From a bacterium (lineage in GTDB: Bacteria > Armatimonadota > Fimbriimonadia > Fimbriimonadales > Fimbriimonadaceae), in the NCBI GenBank assembly GCA_027483535.1, contig JAIXUN010000003.1:62001-126000 (forward strand): 64,000 bases of DNA, read 5' to 3'. Position numbers and translations under genes: made by a program. A model generated the notes under the pieces. That model ran no database searches. It saw nothing but the letters and a program-made list of their open reading frames with translations, and was not told the origin of the DNA. Positions 26,486 to 36,166 of this stretch are shown here, in pieces (the stretch's first letter is position 1; each line of letters begins with the position of its first letter).

Positions 26486-27031
26486 GCACCCTCTCCCTTT
26501 CCCGATTCTCGGGACAGGCTTCGGGAGAGGGTGGCCGAAGGCCGGGTGAGGGGTCCGGTCGAACGATTGCGATCCAGTTCTTGGAAAATTCCGACCAGCG
26601 AAATTCCCCTCTATGGAGGGGTGCCCCAGCGGGGCGGGGTGGTCTCCGGTGAGAGCCTTTTGCACAGATTGGGCGTTCGAATTCTCACCGACCGAATTCT
26701 TGTTGGAAACAGAGCAACGGTTGAATCTGCCGACCACCACGTTCCCGATTCTCGGGACCACCGCTCCCAAGAGGGGAATATGGGACCCCTCACCCGCCCC
26801 TGACGGGGCACACTCTCCCCCGGAGGGGCGAGGGTTTCTTGAAGCGGTTCAATATCTTCCCACTGAGGTCCGGAGGACCGGCAAGACTGTCAGCCCAGAC
26901 CGATAGGTCTGGGTAGGTCGATATAAATAAATCAAAGGTCCGGAGGACCGACCAGAAACTTGAGCGACCATTCCTCATTGGACCCGTCAGCCGCCCCTGA
27001 CGGGGGAACCTCTCCCCGCGATGGGCGAGAG
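26486..27031. repeat. Cluster of GC-rich palindromic repeats, block 4
   Basis: Contains family A forward (26486-26555, carrying an inserted CCCGATTCTCGGG palindrome), an inverted family B pair (26602-26780), family A reversed (26783-26835), family C (26867-26960) and a degenerate family A (26980-27031). Fills the gap between the GH130 and DUF2330 genes. No gene seen. Confidence 0.88.
26602..26780. repeat. Inverted-pair composite repeat, family B
   Basis: AATTCCCC start and GAGGGGAATA end. In the right arm the usual centre is replaced by CCCGATTCTCGGG. The spacer (CAGATTGGGCGTTCG...GTTGAATCTGCCGACC) is similar to the spacer following the family B unit at 46176. Confidence 0.72.
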
Positions 27032-27134
27032 TCTGTTCCAGGGCCCGACAACGCAATTTCCTTCCCCGATACAAACTCGTAAAGGCGGCGTCCCGATTCC
27101 CAGCCCACGACCCCAGCCCTCGACAAACCTCCGC

Positions 27135-28331
27135 TCAAACCGCCCTTTTCCGTCGACCGAAGATGCGCAGCACCCCTCGACCAATGAGGAACAGAATCCC
27201 GGCAAGCAAGACCATCGGCGTCCAGGTGACGATGGTCGCGAACCGCTTCTGGTCCACCGCTTGATCCTCCACCGACGGCATGATCCAGCGCTTATCTTCA
27301 TCGGTCGGAGCGGGGAAGAAAAGATCGTCTTCCCAAGCTGGGGCGGCGGAGGGATTGGCGGGAGTAGGTCCAACTCTTGGAAACTGACTATCCCGATAGA
27401 CCATCGTCACCAAACGGGTTGGCAACTGGGTCGCGGGAATGTTGAGGCCATCCGCCAGGGCGGTTCGATTGACGGGCGAGACGCGGAACGTATCCTCATC
27501 GGTGCCGGGGAGGTCGGCATGTTTCGGGAACGCCTCGTCCGAGATATAGAAGGCTTTGAGTCCTCGACCGTCGTCGGGCGCTCGGTTGGCTTTGGGCACG
27601 AAGTAGGGATGAAAGGGTCGATCCGTTTTGAACGAGAGAAGGACCTCGCCCGTGGTGCGGGTTGACTCTTCGCCGGCACCGGGCAGACTCTTGATCGCGG
27701 TGAACACCCATCCTTGCTTCAGATACTTCTCAAACCAAGGGATGGCTTCTTGGAAGACCTTGAACTTCCTCGCCATCAGATAATCGGAAACCGCCTTGGC
27801 GGAAGTTGCAGTGAGCACCACGATCTGATTGCCGTCTAGCTTTTCCTCGTGAAGGACGGTGACGCCTTTCGAATCCATCGCGGCGGCAGCAGGGGCCATG
27901 TCCCCAGGTGCGGAGCATCCCATTCCGACGAGGCCGCCCTTGGGAGGGGTGTTTGCGCGCTCAACGATCGACCAGATTTCGGGGTCGACGGTGGAGAACT
28001 TCGGAACGGTTGGCGTTGCCACCAGGAAAGCGACGGTGGACTTTGTCGAAAAATCGGCCCGGCGAACGAAGTGCTGAGTCTTCTTCTCTGAGTCCCAGAA
28101 GATCAGGCTCGTCTGACCGGTAAAGCCCGGAGCACCTATTTCGTCGAACCCACAACAGGCCTGCGCGGGGGAAAGAGAGAAGAGAGCGATGCCGCCGGTA
28201 ACGAGCCTCTTAAAACTGCTCTGAGGGCTTCTTAATATTTCGCTGCGGGTCGGGCGGGCTGGGAGCGCCCAGTTTGAACCTAAAAAGACCCTCGCAAAAG
28301 ATTCAAGACGACGTGGCTTCGAAGAAAGCAT
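27135..28331 (-). CDS. DUF2330-family membrane-anchored exported protein
   Basis: A 398-residue protein. After a long basic N-terminus there is a signal-like segment ('LVTGGIALFSLSPAQACCGF'); no other start codon lies between, so the ATG at 28331 is kept. The exported part matches the DUF2330 pattern of a Cys-rich start followed by 'TSLIFWDSEKKTQHFVRRADF', 'AFLVATPTVPKFSTVDPEIWSIVERANTP', and a later 'GEVLLSFKTDRPFHPYF'. One C-terminal helix (about 372-390) plus a basic tail anchors it in the membrane. The role of DUF2330 is unknown. Its start lies only about 30 bases from the 16S promoter box, on the opposite strand. Confidence 0.75.
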   Translation of the reverse strand: MLSSKPRRLESFARVFLGSNWALPARPTRSEILRSPQSSFKRLVTGGIALFSLSPAQACCGFDEIGAPGFTGQTSLIFWDSEKKTQHFVRRADFSTKSTVAFLVATPTVPKFSTVDPEIWSIVERANTPPKGGLVGMGCSAPGDMAPAAAAMDSKGVTVLHEEKLDGNQIVVLTATSAKAVSDYLMARKFKVFQEAIPWFEKYLKQGWVFTAIKSLPGAGEESTRTTGEVLLSFKTDRPFHPYFVPKANRAPDDGRGLKAFYISDEAFPKHADLPGTDEDTFRVSPVNRTALADGLNIPATQLPTRLVTMVYRDSQFPRVGPTPANPSAAPAWEDDLFFPAPTDEDKRWIMPSVEDQAVDQKRFATIVTWTPMVLLAGILFLIGRGVLRIFGRRKRAV

Positions 28332-28362
28332 CAGATTTTTTTCGCTTTTTCTTAAACACCCG

Positions 28363-28398
28363 TTGACATCTGGGGGTGCTCCGTGGAATCATATTAAT
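28363..28398 (+). promoter_or_regulatory. Candidate promoter of the 16S rRNA gene
   Basis: A perfect TTGACA at 28363-28368 is followed by a GC-rich stretch and then an A/T-rich CATATTAAT (28390-28398). The distance to the A/T-rich box exceeds the usual 17 bases, so the exact -10 is uncertain. The location about 230 bases upstream of the mature 16S is normal for an rRNA leader. Confidence 0.5.
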
Positions 28399-28596
28399 CG
28401 CGCCAGTCAAACGGCGACGAACTTTGAAAACGGAATAGAGAGGCGTTCATGCAGGTAAATAATAATGGTTGATTTCGATAAGAAACTCAACCCCGATGGC
28501 CTGAAACCTGCGAAGTAATTCGGTGGAATCAGGTGCTGGCAACAGCAACATCACAATCATTTGAAACCAATGTTCGATAGAACATCGGTCAAGCTT

Positions 28597-30105
<1,509 letters not shown>

Positions 30106-30192
30106 AAGGATATGTACTCTCAAGCACTGCTTGAGACAAATCCAGGTCGGAACTGCTGAACGCGTCTCTATCCGTTATCAAAAGCAGAGAGG

Positions 30193-30213
30193 CCACCGCA
30201 AGGTGGTTTTTTT
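30193..30213 (+). terminator. Intrinsic terminator directly after the 16S gene
   Basis: Stem CCACC (30193-30197) with GGTGG (30202-30206), a stable GCAA tetraloop and seven consecutive Ts (30207-30213). It lies 88 bases after the 16S 3' end and explains the absence of a linked 23S gene on this transcript. Confidence 0.8.
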
Positions 30214-30218
30214 GTTTT

Positions 30219-30277
30219 AGCCCATCGGGTTTTTCTCATCGCTCTTTGTAGCGGTAAGAAGATCCGGTGGGCTTTTC
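30219..30277 (+). terminator. Second hairpin with T-rich tail, back-up terminator
   Basis: AGCCCATCGG (30219-30228) can pair with CCGGTGGGCT (30264-30273), with one G-U pair, and is followed by TTTCTTC. The enclosed loop has its own short stem. It lies six bases behind the first terminator and may be a back-up stop or an RNA-processing signal. Confidence 0.5.
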
Positions 30278-30616
30278 TTCGTTAACGGGGTCATTACTCT
30301 CGCCCTTTCCCAAGAGTGGCGTGTGTGTTGGTGTTGTCATTCAGAGTTGTCTGAAGCCCGGGTGAGGTGTTCGGGAAAGCGGCGGAGCCGCGGCAATCAT
30401 CGCAGCCCAGGGTTTAAACCCTGGGTTAGGGGTTCTCATTTAGGGCCAGAAGGGCGGAGCCCTGGCAATAGGTTTTAACTCTTGTCGACGATGTGTCCGG
30501 AGTATCTGGTCGGTCCTCCGGACCTTGGTTTTTTGGGGATCCTAACCCAGACCTATCGGTCTGGGCTAACAGTCTAGCCGGTCCTCCGGACCTCCCGGAA
30601 AGAACCGACCCGCAAA

Positions 30617-30790
30617 AATTCCCCTCTTGGGAGGGGTGCCCCGGCAGGGGCGGGATGGTGGGCAGATTCAAGAACCCTGCAATGTTCAATTGCCTCCGGA
30701 GAACCTCAAACGAGGAGATTGATCGGCATAAAGATGGTGTAATCCGGAGACCACCCCGTCGCTTCGCGCCACCCCTCCCGGGAGGGGAAT
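30617..30790. repeat. Inverted-pair composite repeat, family B
   Basis: AATTCCCC start, GAGGGGAAT end, about 90-base spacer. The inner hairpin of the left arm is CCCCGGCAGGGG while the right arm has GTCGCTTCGCGCC, so the two arms belong to different sub-variants. Confidence 0.73.
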
Positions 30791-31189
30791 GAAGTCTGGA
30801 CCCTTCAAGGCAAGTTATCAAATCAGCGATCCCTCGCCCCTCCGGGGAGAGGGTGCCCGAAGGGGCGGGTGAGGGGTCCCATATTCCCCTCGGAGGCCAG
30901 TCCCGATTCATCGGCAAGGGGAATTTAAGTCGGACCTTCTTATCCAAAGCGGCGGAGCTGCGACCATCATCGCAGCCCAGGGTTTTAACCCTGGGTTTAG
31001 GTATCCGCCAAAAACCAAAAGGGCGGAGCCCTGGCAATACGGTTTTGACCCGTGTCGACAAGGTGACCGGAGTATCTGGTCGGTCCTGCCGGACCTTTGA
31101 TCTCTAACGAGCTCCTACCCAGACCTAACGGTCTGGGCTAACAGTCTGGACGGTCCTCCGGACCTTCCCGAAAAAAAACGACTTACTGC

Positions 31190-31397
31190 AATTCCCCTCT
31201 AAGGAGGGGTGCCCCGGTAGGGGCGGGGTGGTCGGCAGAACCGAACGCTGTTCAGCCCGTTTTTGGCGCTATCCAAAAGCTTTGGAAAATGAACCTGAGC
31301 CCGGACCTGAACGAGTAGTGGAGGATTATTGGGAGACCACCCCGTCGCTTCGCGCCACCCCTCCAGTGCCTGCCCCGATTTATCGGGGAGGGGAATT
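31190..31397. repeat. Inverted-pair composite repeat, family B, with nested palindrome
   Basis: AATTCCCC start and GGGGAATT end. The outer stem of the right arm is interrupted by TGCCTGCCCCGATTTATCGG, itself a palindrome-bearing insert. The spacer contains a reversed copy of the spacer of the pair at 18790-18958 (CGAGTAGTGGAGGATTAT). Confidence 0.73.
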
Positions 31398-31525
31398 TGG
31401 GTTGGACCTTCGTTGGCAAGTTATCAGTCGCGAGAGCTCTCCCCGGGAGGGGCGAGGGTCATAGAATTCGTCCCTGACTCCTCACCCGCCCCTTCGCGAC
31501 CAACTCACGACCGCAAACCAAATCC

Positions 31526-32287
31526 CTACTCGCCCAAAACCGACGTCTTCTTGCCCGCCCATCGAACCGCGTTGAAGATCACCTTCCGAACATCCGCGTT
31601 CAAATACGTCGGATACGTCTCGTGACCCGGGCGGAAGTAGAACACTCGACCCACGCCATGACCCTGGTGAACGCCGTTCCCCGGACCTGAAGAGAACTCG
31701 GGGTCGATCCCCTCGCCCACCGTCCAGATCATTCCCGACGGAAAAGTTGCGCCATCGATCGAGAACCGCGATTGGAAGATGTTCATCAGCGGAGCCGGAG
31801 TCTCAAACGGAGCGCCGTACATCTCTTCGGCTTCGATCACAAAGTCAGAAACGCCCTCGCAGATCGGGTGCCAAGGAGCGCACACGCGAACCGTCTCCGA
31901 ATCGTTCGACTCTCGCCAGCCGCCCTTGAGATGACCCGTGGTGCCCAAAACCGCCTTGAACGTTTTGGAATAGTGACCCGAGTGCAGGCAGATGAAGCCC
32001 ATGCCGTCTTTGTGCGCTCGAACCTTCACGCGCTCGGCAAGCTCTTCGTTCACCTCGCCGTGGCGAGCGTGACCCCACCAGATCAGAACGTCGGTCCATT
32101 CCAAAAGCTCTTGCGGAACGCCCTGCTCTTCCTCGTCCAGGTGAGCGGTTTTGACCTCGAGCTCCCCTGCGGTGTCCAGACCTCGCAAGCCCTCGGCGAT
32201 CGCCTCGCGAAGACCCACCGGATAGATCTCCATCGATCGGTGTCCCGGGTTCTCATCCCAAATCAGAACGTTCAACTTCTTTGTCAT
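31526..32287 (-). CDS. ThuA-like domain protein (trehalose/sugar utilisation family)
   Basis: A 253-residue cytoplasmic protein of the ThuA fold, related to class I glutamine amidotransferase-like domains. It shows 'LNVLIWDENPGHR' at the N-terminus, 'TDVLIWWGHARHGEV', 'GMGFICLHSGHYSKTFKAVLG' (position of the conserved His/Ser region), 'HPICEGVSDFVIEAEEMYG' and 'GVGRVFYFRPGHETYPTYLNADVRKVIFNAVRW'. ThuA proteins act in disaccharide (trehalose, 3-keto-glycoside) metabolism. This fits the DUF1080 and GH genes elsewhere in the window, although it stands alone here. Divergent from the carbonic anhydrase gene across 201 bases. Confidence 0.87.
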   Translation of the reverse strand: MTKKLNVLIWDENPGHRSMEIYPVGLREAIAEGLRGLDTAGELEVKTAHLDEEEQGVPQELLEWTDVLIWWGHARHGEVNEELAERVKVRAHKDGMGFICLHSGHYSKTFKAVLGTTGHLKGGWRESNDSETVRVCAPWHPICEGVSDFVIEAEEMYGAPFETPAPLMNIFQSRFSIDGATFPSGMIWTVGEGIDPEFSSGPGNGVHQGHGVGRVFYFRPGHETYPTYLNADVRKVIFNAVRWAGKKTSVLGE

Positions 32288-32488
32288 ACCGCTTTCATTT
32301 TGACCGCCTGCCCACCGGTTTCAACCCTAGTAATCAAGGTTCGTCCCTTAAACCGATGACGGATCACGAAGGTTAACAAACGGTCTCGCAAGAACGATTC
32401 TTAGCCCGAGACACGCACTCAAACTAACATTCAACGGAAGTTGCCGCCGGGTGGAACGCACGCCCGAGCCTGTGCGCAGAAACGAAAG

Positions 32489-33067
32489 ATGTCGACTTCC
32501 GTGCTTCCTGAAATCCTCGACGCCAATTCGGCTTATGCGGCCGAATTCGGCGATCGTGCCAATTTGGCCCTTCCCCCCGCTCGCCGATTCGCGATCCTCA
32601 CCTGCATGGATGCTCGGCTGGACCCCGCCAAGTACGCCGGACTCGCCGAAGGCGACGCCCACGTCATTCGCAACGCGGGTGGTCGAGCCAGCGACGACGC
32701 CATTCGCAGCCTGGTGATCTCTTACAAACTGCTCGGCACGCGCGAGTTCTTTGTGATCCACCACACCGATTGCGGCATGCTGTTCTTCACCAACGATCTC
32801 ATGGCCGGACTGCTGGAGAGCAGCCTGGAAACCGCTCAACTCACCGAAAACGGGTTTGTGGACGTGGGCACGGGCCCCGGCTCCATCGAGGGTCGATACG
32901 TGAACTTCCTCACCATCCGCGACCCCCAACTGGCGGTGATCGAGGACGTGAACCGAATCGCCAACCACCCGCTGGTGCCCAGCACCATCCCGATCCGAGG
33001 GTTCATCTACGACGTCCGATCCGGAAAGCTGAATCCGGTGGAAGGCGCCGAGCGAAACATCGGTTAA
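32489..33067 (+). CDS. Beta-class carbonic anhydrase
   Basis: A 192-residue protein starting at the ATG after GAAAG. Zinc ligands are visible: Cys39 in '[11 protein letters not shown]', His92 and Cys95 in 'HHTDCGM', with the Asp41-Arg43 dyad of the beta class. '[32 protein letters not shown]' is typical for the small mycobacterial Rv1284-like subgroup. It interconverts carbon dioxide and bicarbonate in the cytoplasm. The start is supported because the longer frame adds only basic, unrelated residues. It ends 6 bases from the convergent VWA gene. Confidence 0.93.
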   Translation: MSTSVLPEILDANSAYAAEFGDRANLALPPARRFAILTCMDARLDPAKYAGLAEGDAHVIRNAGGRASDDAIRSLVISYKLLGTREFFVIHHTDCGMLFFTNDLMAGLLESSLETAQLTENGFVDVGTGPGSIEGRYVNFLTIRDPQLAVIEDVNRIANHPLVPSTIPIRGFIYDVRSGKLNPVEGAERNIG

Positions 33068-33072
33068 GCGGC

Positions 33073-34500
33073 TTAAGTGTTCTTTTTGCCCTGCTCTAGG
33101 TGCAGCGCGGTGCCCATCAAGGTCTTTTCGGCCTGCCCCGTGTCTCCCGATTGCAGGGCTCGCAACGCCATGGTCACCTCTTGGGCCTCGGCGGTTCGAC
33201 CCTCGCTCACCAGCAGCATCTGGGTCTTCTGCAGTTCCTGAATGGCGCCCATGGCGGTGAGCACGCCCGTCTTCAGGCCCATCACGGTCTTCTCCACCAC
33301 CTTAGAAGCGGCGGCAACTTGGTACGCCTGAGACACCTTGGGGTTCGGCGGCACGCTGTATCGAGCCGAATCGGCGGTGAACTCCATCACCATGTCGATA
33401 TCCACCGTCTTGGTCGATCCGGACTCCAAATCTTCGTAAATCAGCTTGCCCGCCGCGACTCGGTACCAGCCCAACGGGTGATTGCCGAACTCTAGGTCCA
33501 GCACCTGCTGAAGCGTGGTGCCCCGCTCCATGTCTGCCAAAGGAATGGTGACCGTGCCTTGCGGAACGGTTTGGGGCGATCGCATCGCCACCCATCGAGA
33601 CAGTTTCACCTCCAGCACTAGGTTTCGGGCGACCGTCGTCATCAGCTTTTCCAGTTCGCTGCGGAACACTTCGGGGATCATTTGCGGCTGAGGAATGTAG
33701 TAATAGCTTCCTCCAGCCCGCTTGGCCATTCCCGCTAGGAGCTCTTCGTTGTAATCCGGTCCGAAGCCGAGGAACGTGGCGGAAATGCCTCGATTCTTCA
33801 CCTCGCCCGCGTGATTCACCAATGCGCTGAAGTCTTTGATTCCGGCGGTGGGGTCGCCGTCGGTCAGCACGATCATACGCGTGGCTCGAGCCGCGTCTTG
33901 AGTCTGCAACAGTTGCTGAACACCCAAAGAAAGACCGTCGTACAGGTTGGTGGTGTTGCCCGGCACCAGCCGAGAAACGCCCTGTTTGATGAGCTCTTTG
34001 TTGGTCACTCGCTGAGGCGGCATCAGCACCTCCACCACCTCTTCAAAGGTCACAATGCTCAGCACGTCGTTGGGGGTGAGCATGTCCACCACGTAGTGAC
34101 AGGCTTGTTTCACGTACTCCAGCGGGGGACCTTCCATCGAACCCGAACGGTCGATGACTAGGCACAGATTCATGGGGGTTCGACCCGAAGCCGCGATCCC
34201 ACCGTAGCCCGGAATCGAAGCGCCCATCCCGGCCGAGAGCTCGATCAGGAACTGCTCGCGAGCGGGTCCGTTCGCCATGCTTACGTCTCTGGAAGCGGTC
34301 ACTTGAACGGTCAACCCCTGTGACGGCGCCTGCATCATGGTGGTGCGCTGAAGGTCGGCGGCCGACATCGCCTGGGTGACGTTGGCACCTCCCATGCCCG
34401 CCAAACCGCCCGGCATGGCCTGGGTCCGGTTCGGATCTCCCGCCATGGGCGATGCGCCTAGTACGGTCTTGTTCGGATCGTTCGGTTGGTTGGGTTGCAT
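33073..34500 (-). CDS. VWA-domain protein with N-terminal threonine-motif repeats
   Basis: A 475-residue cytoplasmic protein. Residues 110-300 form a von Willebrand A domain with a full MIDAS: D-R-S-G-S at 117-121, a Thr in 'GNTTNLYDGL' and Asp in 'VLTDGDPTAG'. Residues about 305-475 form a beta region then a helical end. The first 60 residues are disordered and carry repeated Thr motifs: NKTVLGA, NRTQAM, NVTQAM, QRTTMM. Such Thr sites are the type FHA domains bind once phosphorylated, and the next two genes encode three FHA domains. I infer an FHA-ligand role; the kinase is not in the window. Confidence 0.83.
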   Translation of the reverse strand: MQPNQPNDPNKTVLGASPMAGDPNRTQAMPGGLAGMGGANVTQAMSAADLQRTTMMQAPSQGLTVQVTASRDVSMANGPAREQFLIELSAGMGASIPGYGGIAASGRTPMNLCLVIDRSGSMEGPPLEYVKQACHYVVDMLTPNDVLSIVTFEEVVEVLMPPQRVTNKELIKQGVSRLVPGNTTNLYDGLSLGVQQLLQTQDAARATRMIVLTDGDPTAGIKDFSALVNHAGEVKNRGISATFLGFGPDYNEELLAGMAKRAGGSYYYIPQPQMIPEVFRSELEKLMTTVARNLVLEVKLSRWVAMRSPQTVPQGTVTIPLADMERGTTLQQVLDLEFGNHPLGWYRVAAGKLIYEDLESGSTKTVDIDMVMEFTADSARYSVPPNPKVSQAYQVAAASKVVEKTVMGLKTGVLTAMGAIQELQKTQMLLVSEGRTAEAQEVTMALRALQSGDTGQAEKTLMGTALHLEQGKKNT

Positions 34501-34586
34501 GGTGGCTTCTTTGGTGAGCAGAGAAAACTTAGCGGGTGAATAACTGGGCAATTAAAACTGGGCGAGTCTTATAAGTCTACAAAGGG

Positions 34587-36059
34587 TCAAGATTCGAATC
34601 GGAAGGTGGTGCCCCCAATTCTGATCATATCGCCCGTCCACAGAAGACGCGACGACACCTTGTTTCCGTTCACATAGGTTCCGTTGGTGCTTCCAAGATC
34701 GGTGATCTCGAATCCGCCAACAGTGGGGGAAATTCGGGCGTGGTGCCGGGATGCCATGGTGTCGTAAGGAATCGTGACCGGGTGGGCTTCTCTCCCAATC
34801 TCGATGGGAGCTTGAATGTTGAATCCCTGGCCCGTGAGCGGTCCATCCATCACCACTAGTCGACCTGTTTGCGAGGGTGCAGCCATCGATGCCATGCCCG
34901 CGAGGGTTGGGATCACCGAGGTTGGAGTGGGGTTGGAGGGCAATCCGGGAGTGGCGATAGGGGCCGAGGTCGGTGCAGAGGTTGGCGGAACAACCGGCCC
35001 AGGCATCTGGGTTGGCATCTGGGTAGGCATCGCCTGGGGCATAGCTTGCGGCATCTGCTGAGGCATCTGGGGACCTCCCCCCATTTGCGGTCCTCCCATC
35101 GGATACGATGCGCCGATGTAAGTTTCCGGACCCCGAACCGGCGTCGGTCCGCCCCGAGTCAGAAACTCCAACTGGAATCCGCCGATCTGGATCACCGAAC
35201 CGGGCATCAACTTCGCTTCTTGAATCCGTTGCCCGTTCACTCCCGTGCCGAGCGGAGTGCCGGCATCCACCACGTACCAACCGTCGTTGCGACGCTGCAG
35301 CATTGCATGGTTGGGTGCTACGTTCATGTCGCCGAACAGCGGAATGTGAACGTTCTCCGCCCGACCAATGAACATCTGCGGCGAATCCAGCGCCCACTCG
35401 CGACCCTCGTTACGGCCTAGCCGCAATCGAACCCACGCCGATTTGCTCACCTCTTCGATCAGTCCGATAAAGAGTCCAATGGCGGTGCCGGTGAGCGCAA
35501 ACCAGATCGCCCGGGGAATCGCTCCCGTTTCGGCGCGTTGCTGAGGCGCGGTGCCTTGAATCGCCATCTGAATGGGATCGGTGACCATGCCAATGGTGTC
35601 GAAGAGGAACCCGCCGCACGCTCCGCCGAGTGCGCCGCCAATCAGCCCCTGAAGCATCCGCTTAGGATTGAGCGAGCCCGCGCCGACGCCCAAGCCAACT
35701 CCTGCACCGATCGGGGTGAGCACGATCACGCGCCAAATGATGGGCGCGCTGAGTTTCATCGTGACGAACATCCCGCCCAGGACCGACCCAAGGGATCTGG
35801 CGATGATCACACCCAAAACACCGAAGATCGCACCGAGCACCGCACCCTGAATGAGGTGTCGACGACTGCCCTGATACCAACCGGAAAGGCTTCCGAGTCC
35901 TGCTCCAAGGAACAAGCCGAAGAAGATCATCATTCGGGCCTCGAACGCAATCCATTCCGGAGTGTCGATGGTGGGTTTGCTTGGTTCCACCAGCGCCCAC
36001 GCCAAAGCCCCACCTGCGGCTCCTGCTAATCCTTTGGTGATGAGTTTGCCGATGGCCAT
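34587..36059 (-). CDS. Membrane protein with glycine-rich helices and two FHA domains
   Basis: A 490-residue protein from the ATG at 36059. Residues 1-190 contain several Gly/Ala-rich hydrophobic helices ('GLAGAAGGALAWALVEP', 'FFGLFLGAGLGSLSG', 'LGAIFGVLGVIIARSLG', 'GAGVGLGVGAGS'). Residues about 205-300 form a divergent FHA domain ('MFIGRAENVHIPLFGD', with APNHA instead of SRRHA). A Met/Pro/Gln-rich linker of short repeats follows. The last 100 residues are a canonical FHA domain ('IEIGREAHPVTIPYDTMASRHHARI', 'ITDLGSTNGTYVNG'). It probably tethers phosphothreonine proteins to the membrane. Encoded next to the VWA protein and another FHA protein. Confidence 0.87.
   Translation of the reverse strand: MAIGKLITKGLAGAAGGALAWALVEPSKPTIDTPEWIAFEARMMIFFGLFLGAGLGSLSGWYQGSRRHLIQGAVLGAIFGVLGVIIARSLGSVLGGMFVTMKLSAPIIWRVIVLTPIGAGVGLGVGAGSLNPKRMLQGLIGGALGGACGGFLFDTIGMVTDPIQMAIQGTAPQQRAETGAIPRAIWFALTGTAIGLFIGLIEEVSKSAWVRLRLGRNEGREWALDSPQMFIGRAENVHIPLFGDMNVAPNHAMLQRRNDGWYVVDAGTPLGTGVNGQRIQEAKLMPGSVIQIGGFQLEFLTRGGPTPVRGPETYIGASYPMGGPQMGGGPQMPQQMPQAMPQAMPTQMPTQMPGPVVPPTSAPTSAPIATPGLPSNPTPTSVIPTLAGMASMAAPSQTGRLVVMDGPLTGQGFNIQAPIEIGREAHPVTIPYDTMASRHHARISPTVGGFEITDLGSTNGTYVNGNKVSSRLLWTGDMIRIGGTTFRFES
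34985..35100 (-). repeat. Short coding tandem repeats in the FHA protein linker
   Basis: The linker between the two FHA domains is built from degenerate 9-12 base units encoding QMP, QAMP and TQMP motifs. Such minisatellites can change length by slippage without shifting the frame. Confidence 0.6.
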
Positions 36060-36116
36060 GCGCGAATCCGAATGTTCTGAAGCTTTCCGATAAACCGGAA
36101 AGCACAACGGTAGGGA

Positions 36117-36140
36117 CGCACGAACGCCTTCATTCGTGCG
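36117..36140. other. Hairpin between the two FHA genes
   Basis: CGCACGAA (36117-36124) and TTCGTGCG (36133-36140) form a perfect 8-bp stem with an 8-base loop in the 107-base gap between the two FHA genes. A second stem (36082-36089 with 36096-36103) lies beside it. No T-run is present, so they may be attenuating or mRNA-stabilising structures. Confidence 0.4.
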
Positions 36141-36166
36141 ACCAAACCTGTTCTACCTATCGGGTT

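Larger units (their letters stand above)
30355..31500. repeat. Cluster of GC-rich palindromic repeats, block 5
   Basis: Fills the region between the 16S terminators and the ThuA-like gene. Family D lies reversed at about 30379-30475 and 30950-31042; family C at 30500-30595 and 31070-31165; family B as inverted pairs at 30617-30790 and 31190-31397. Family A is forward at 30832-30885, degenerate at the right edge. The order D-C-B-B' repeats twice, so the block looks like a duplicated higher-order unit of about 570 bases. No gene seen. Confidence 0.88.

Noticed and set aside
30106-30360. tRNA-Ile/tRNA-Ala or a 23S start behind the 16S gene
   Set aside because: No cloverleaf with GGTTCRA T-arm or 23S 5' sequence is present; terminator hairpins occupy the region.
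30426-31061. A 211-codon minus-strand frame behind the 16S gene
   Set aside because: Covers repeat block 5 only; composition is the repeat peptide pattern.
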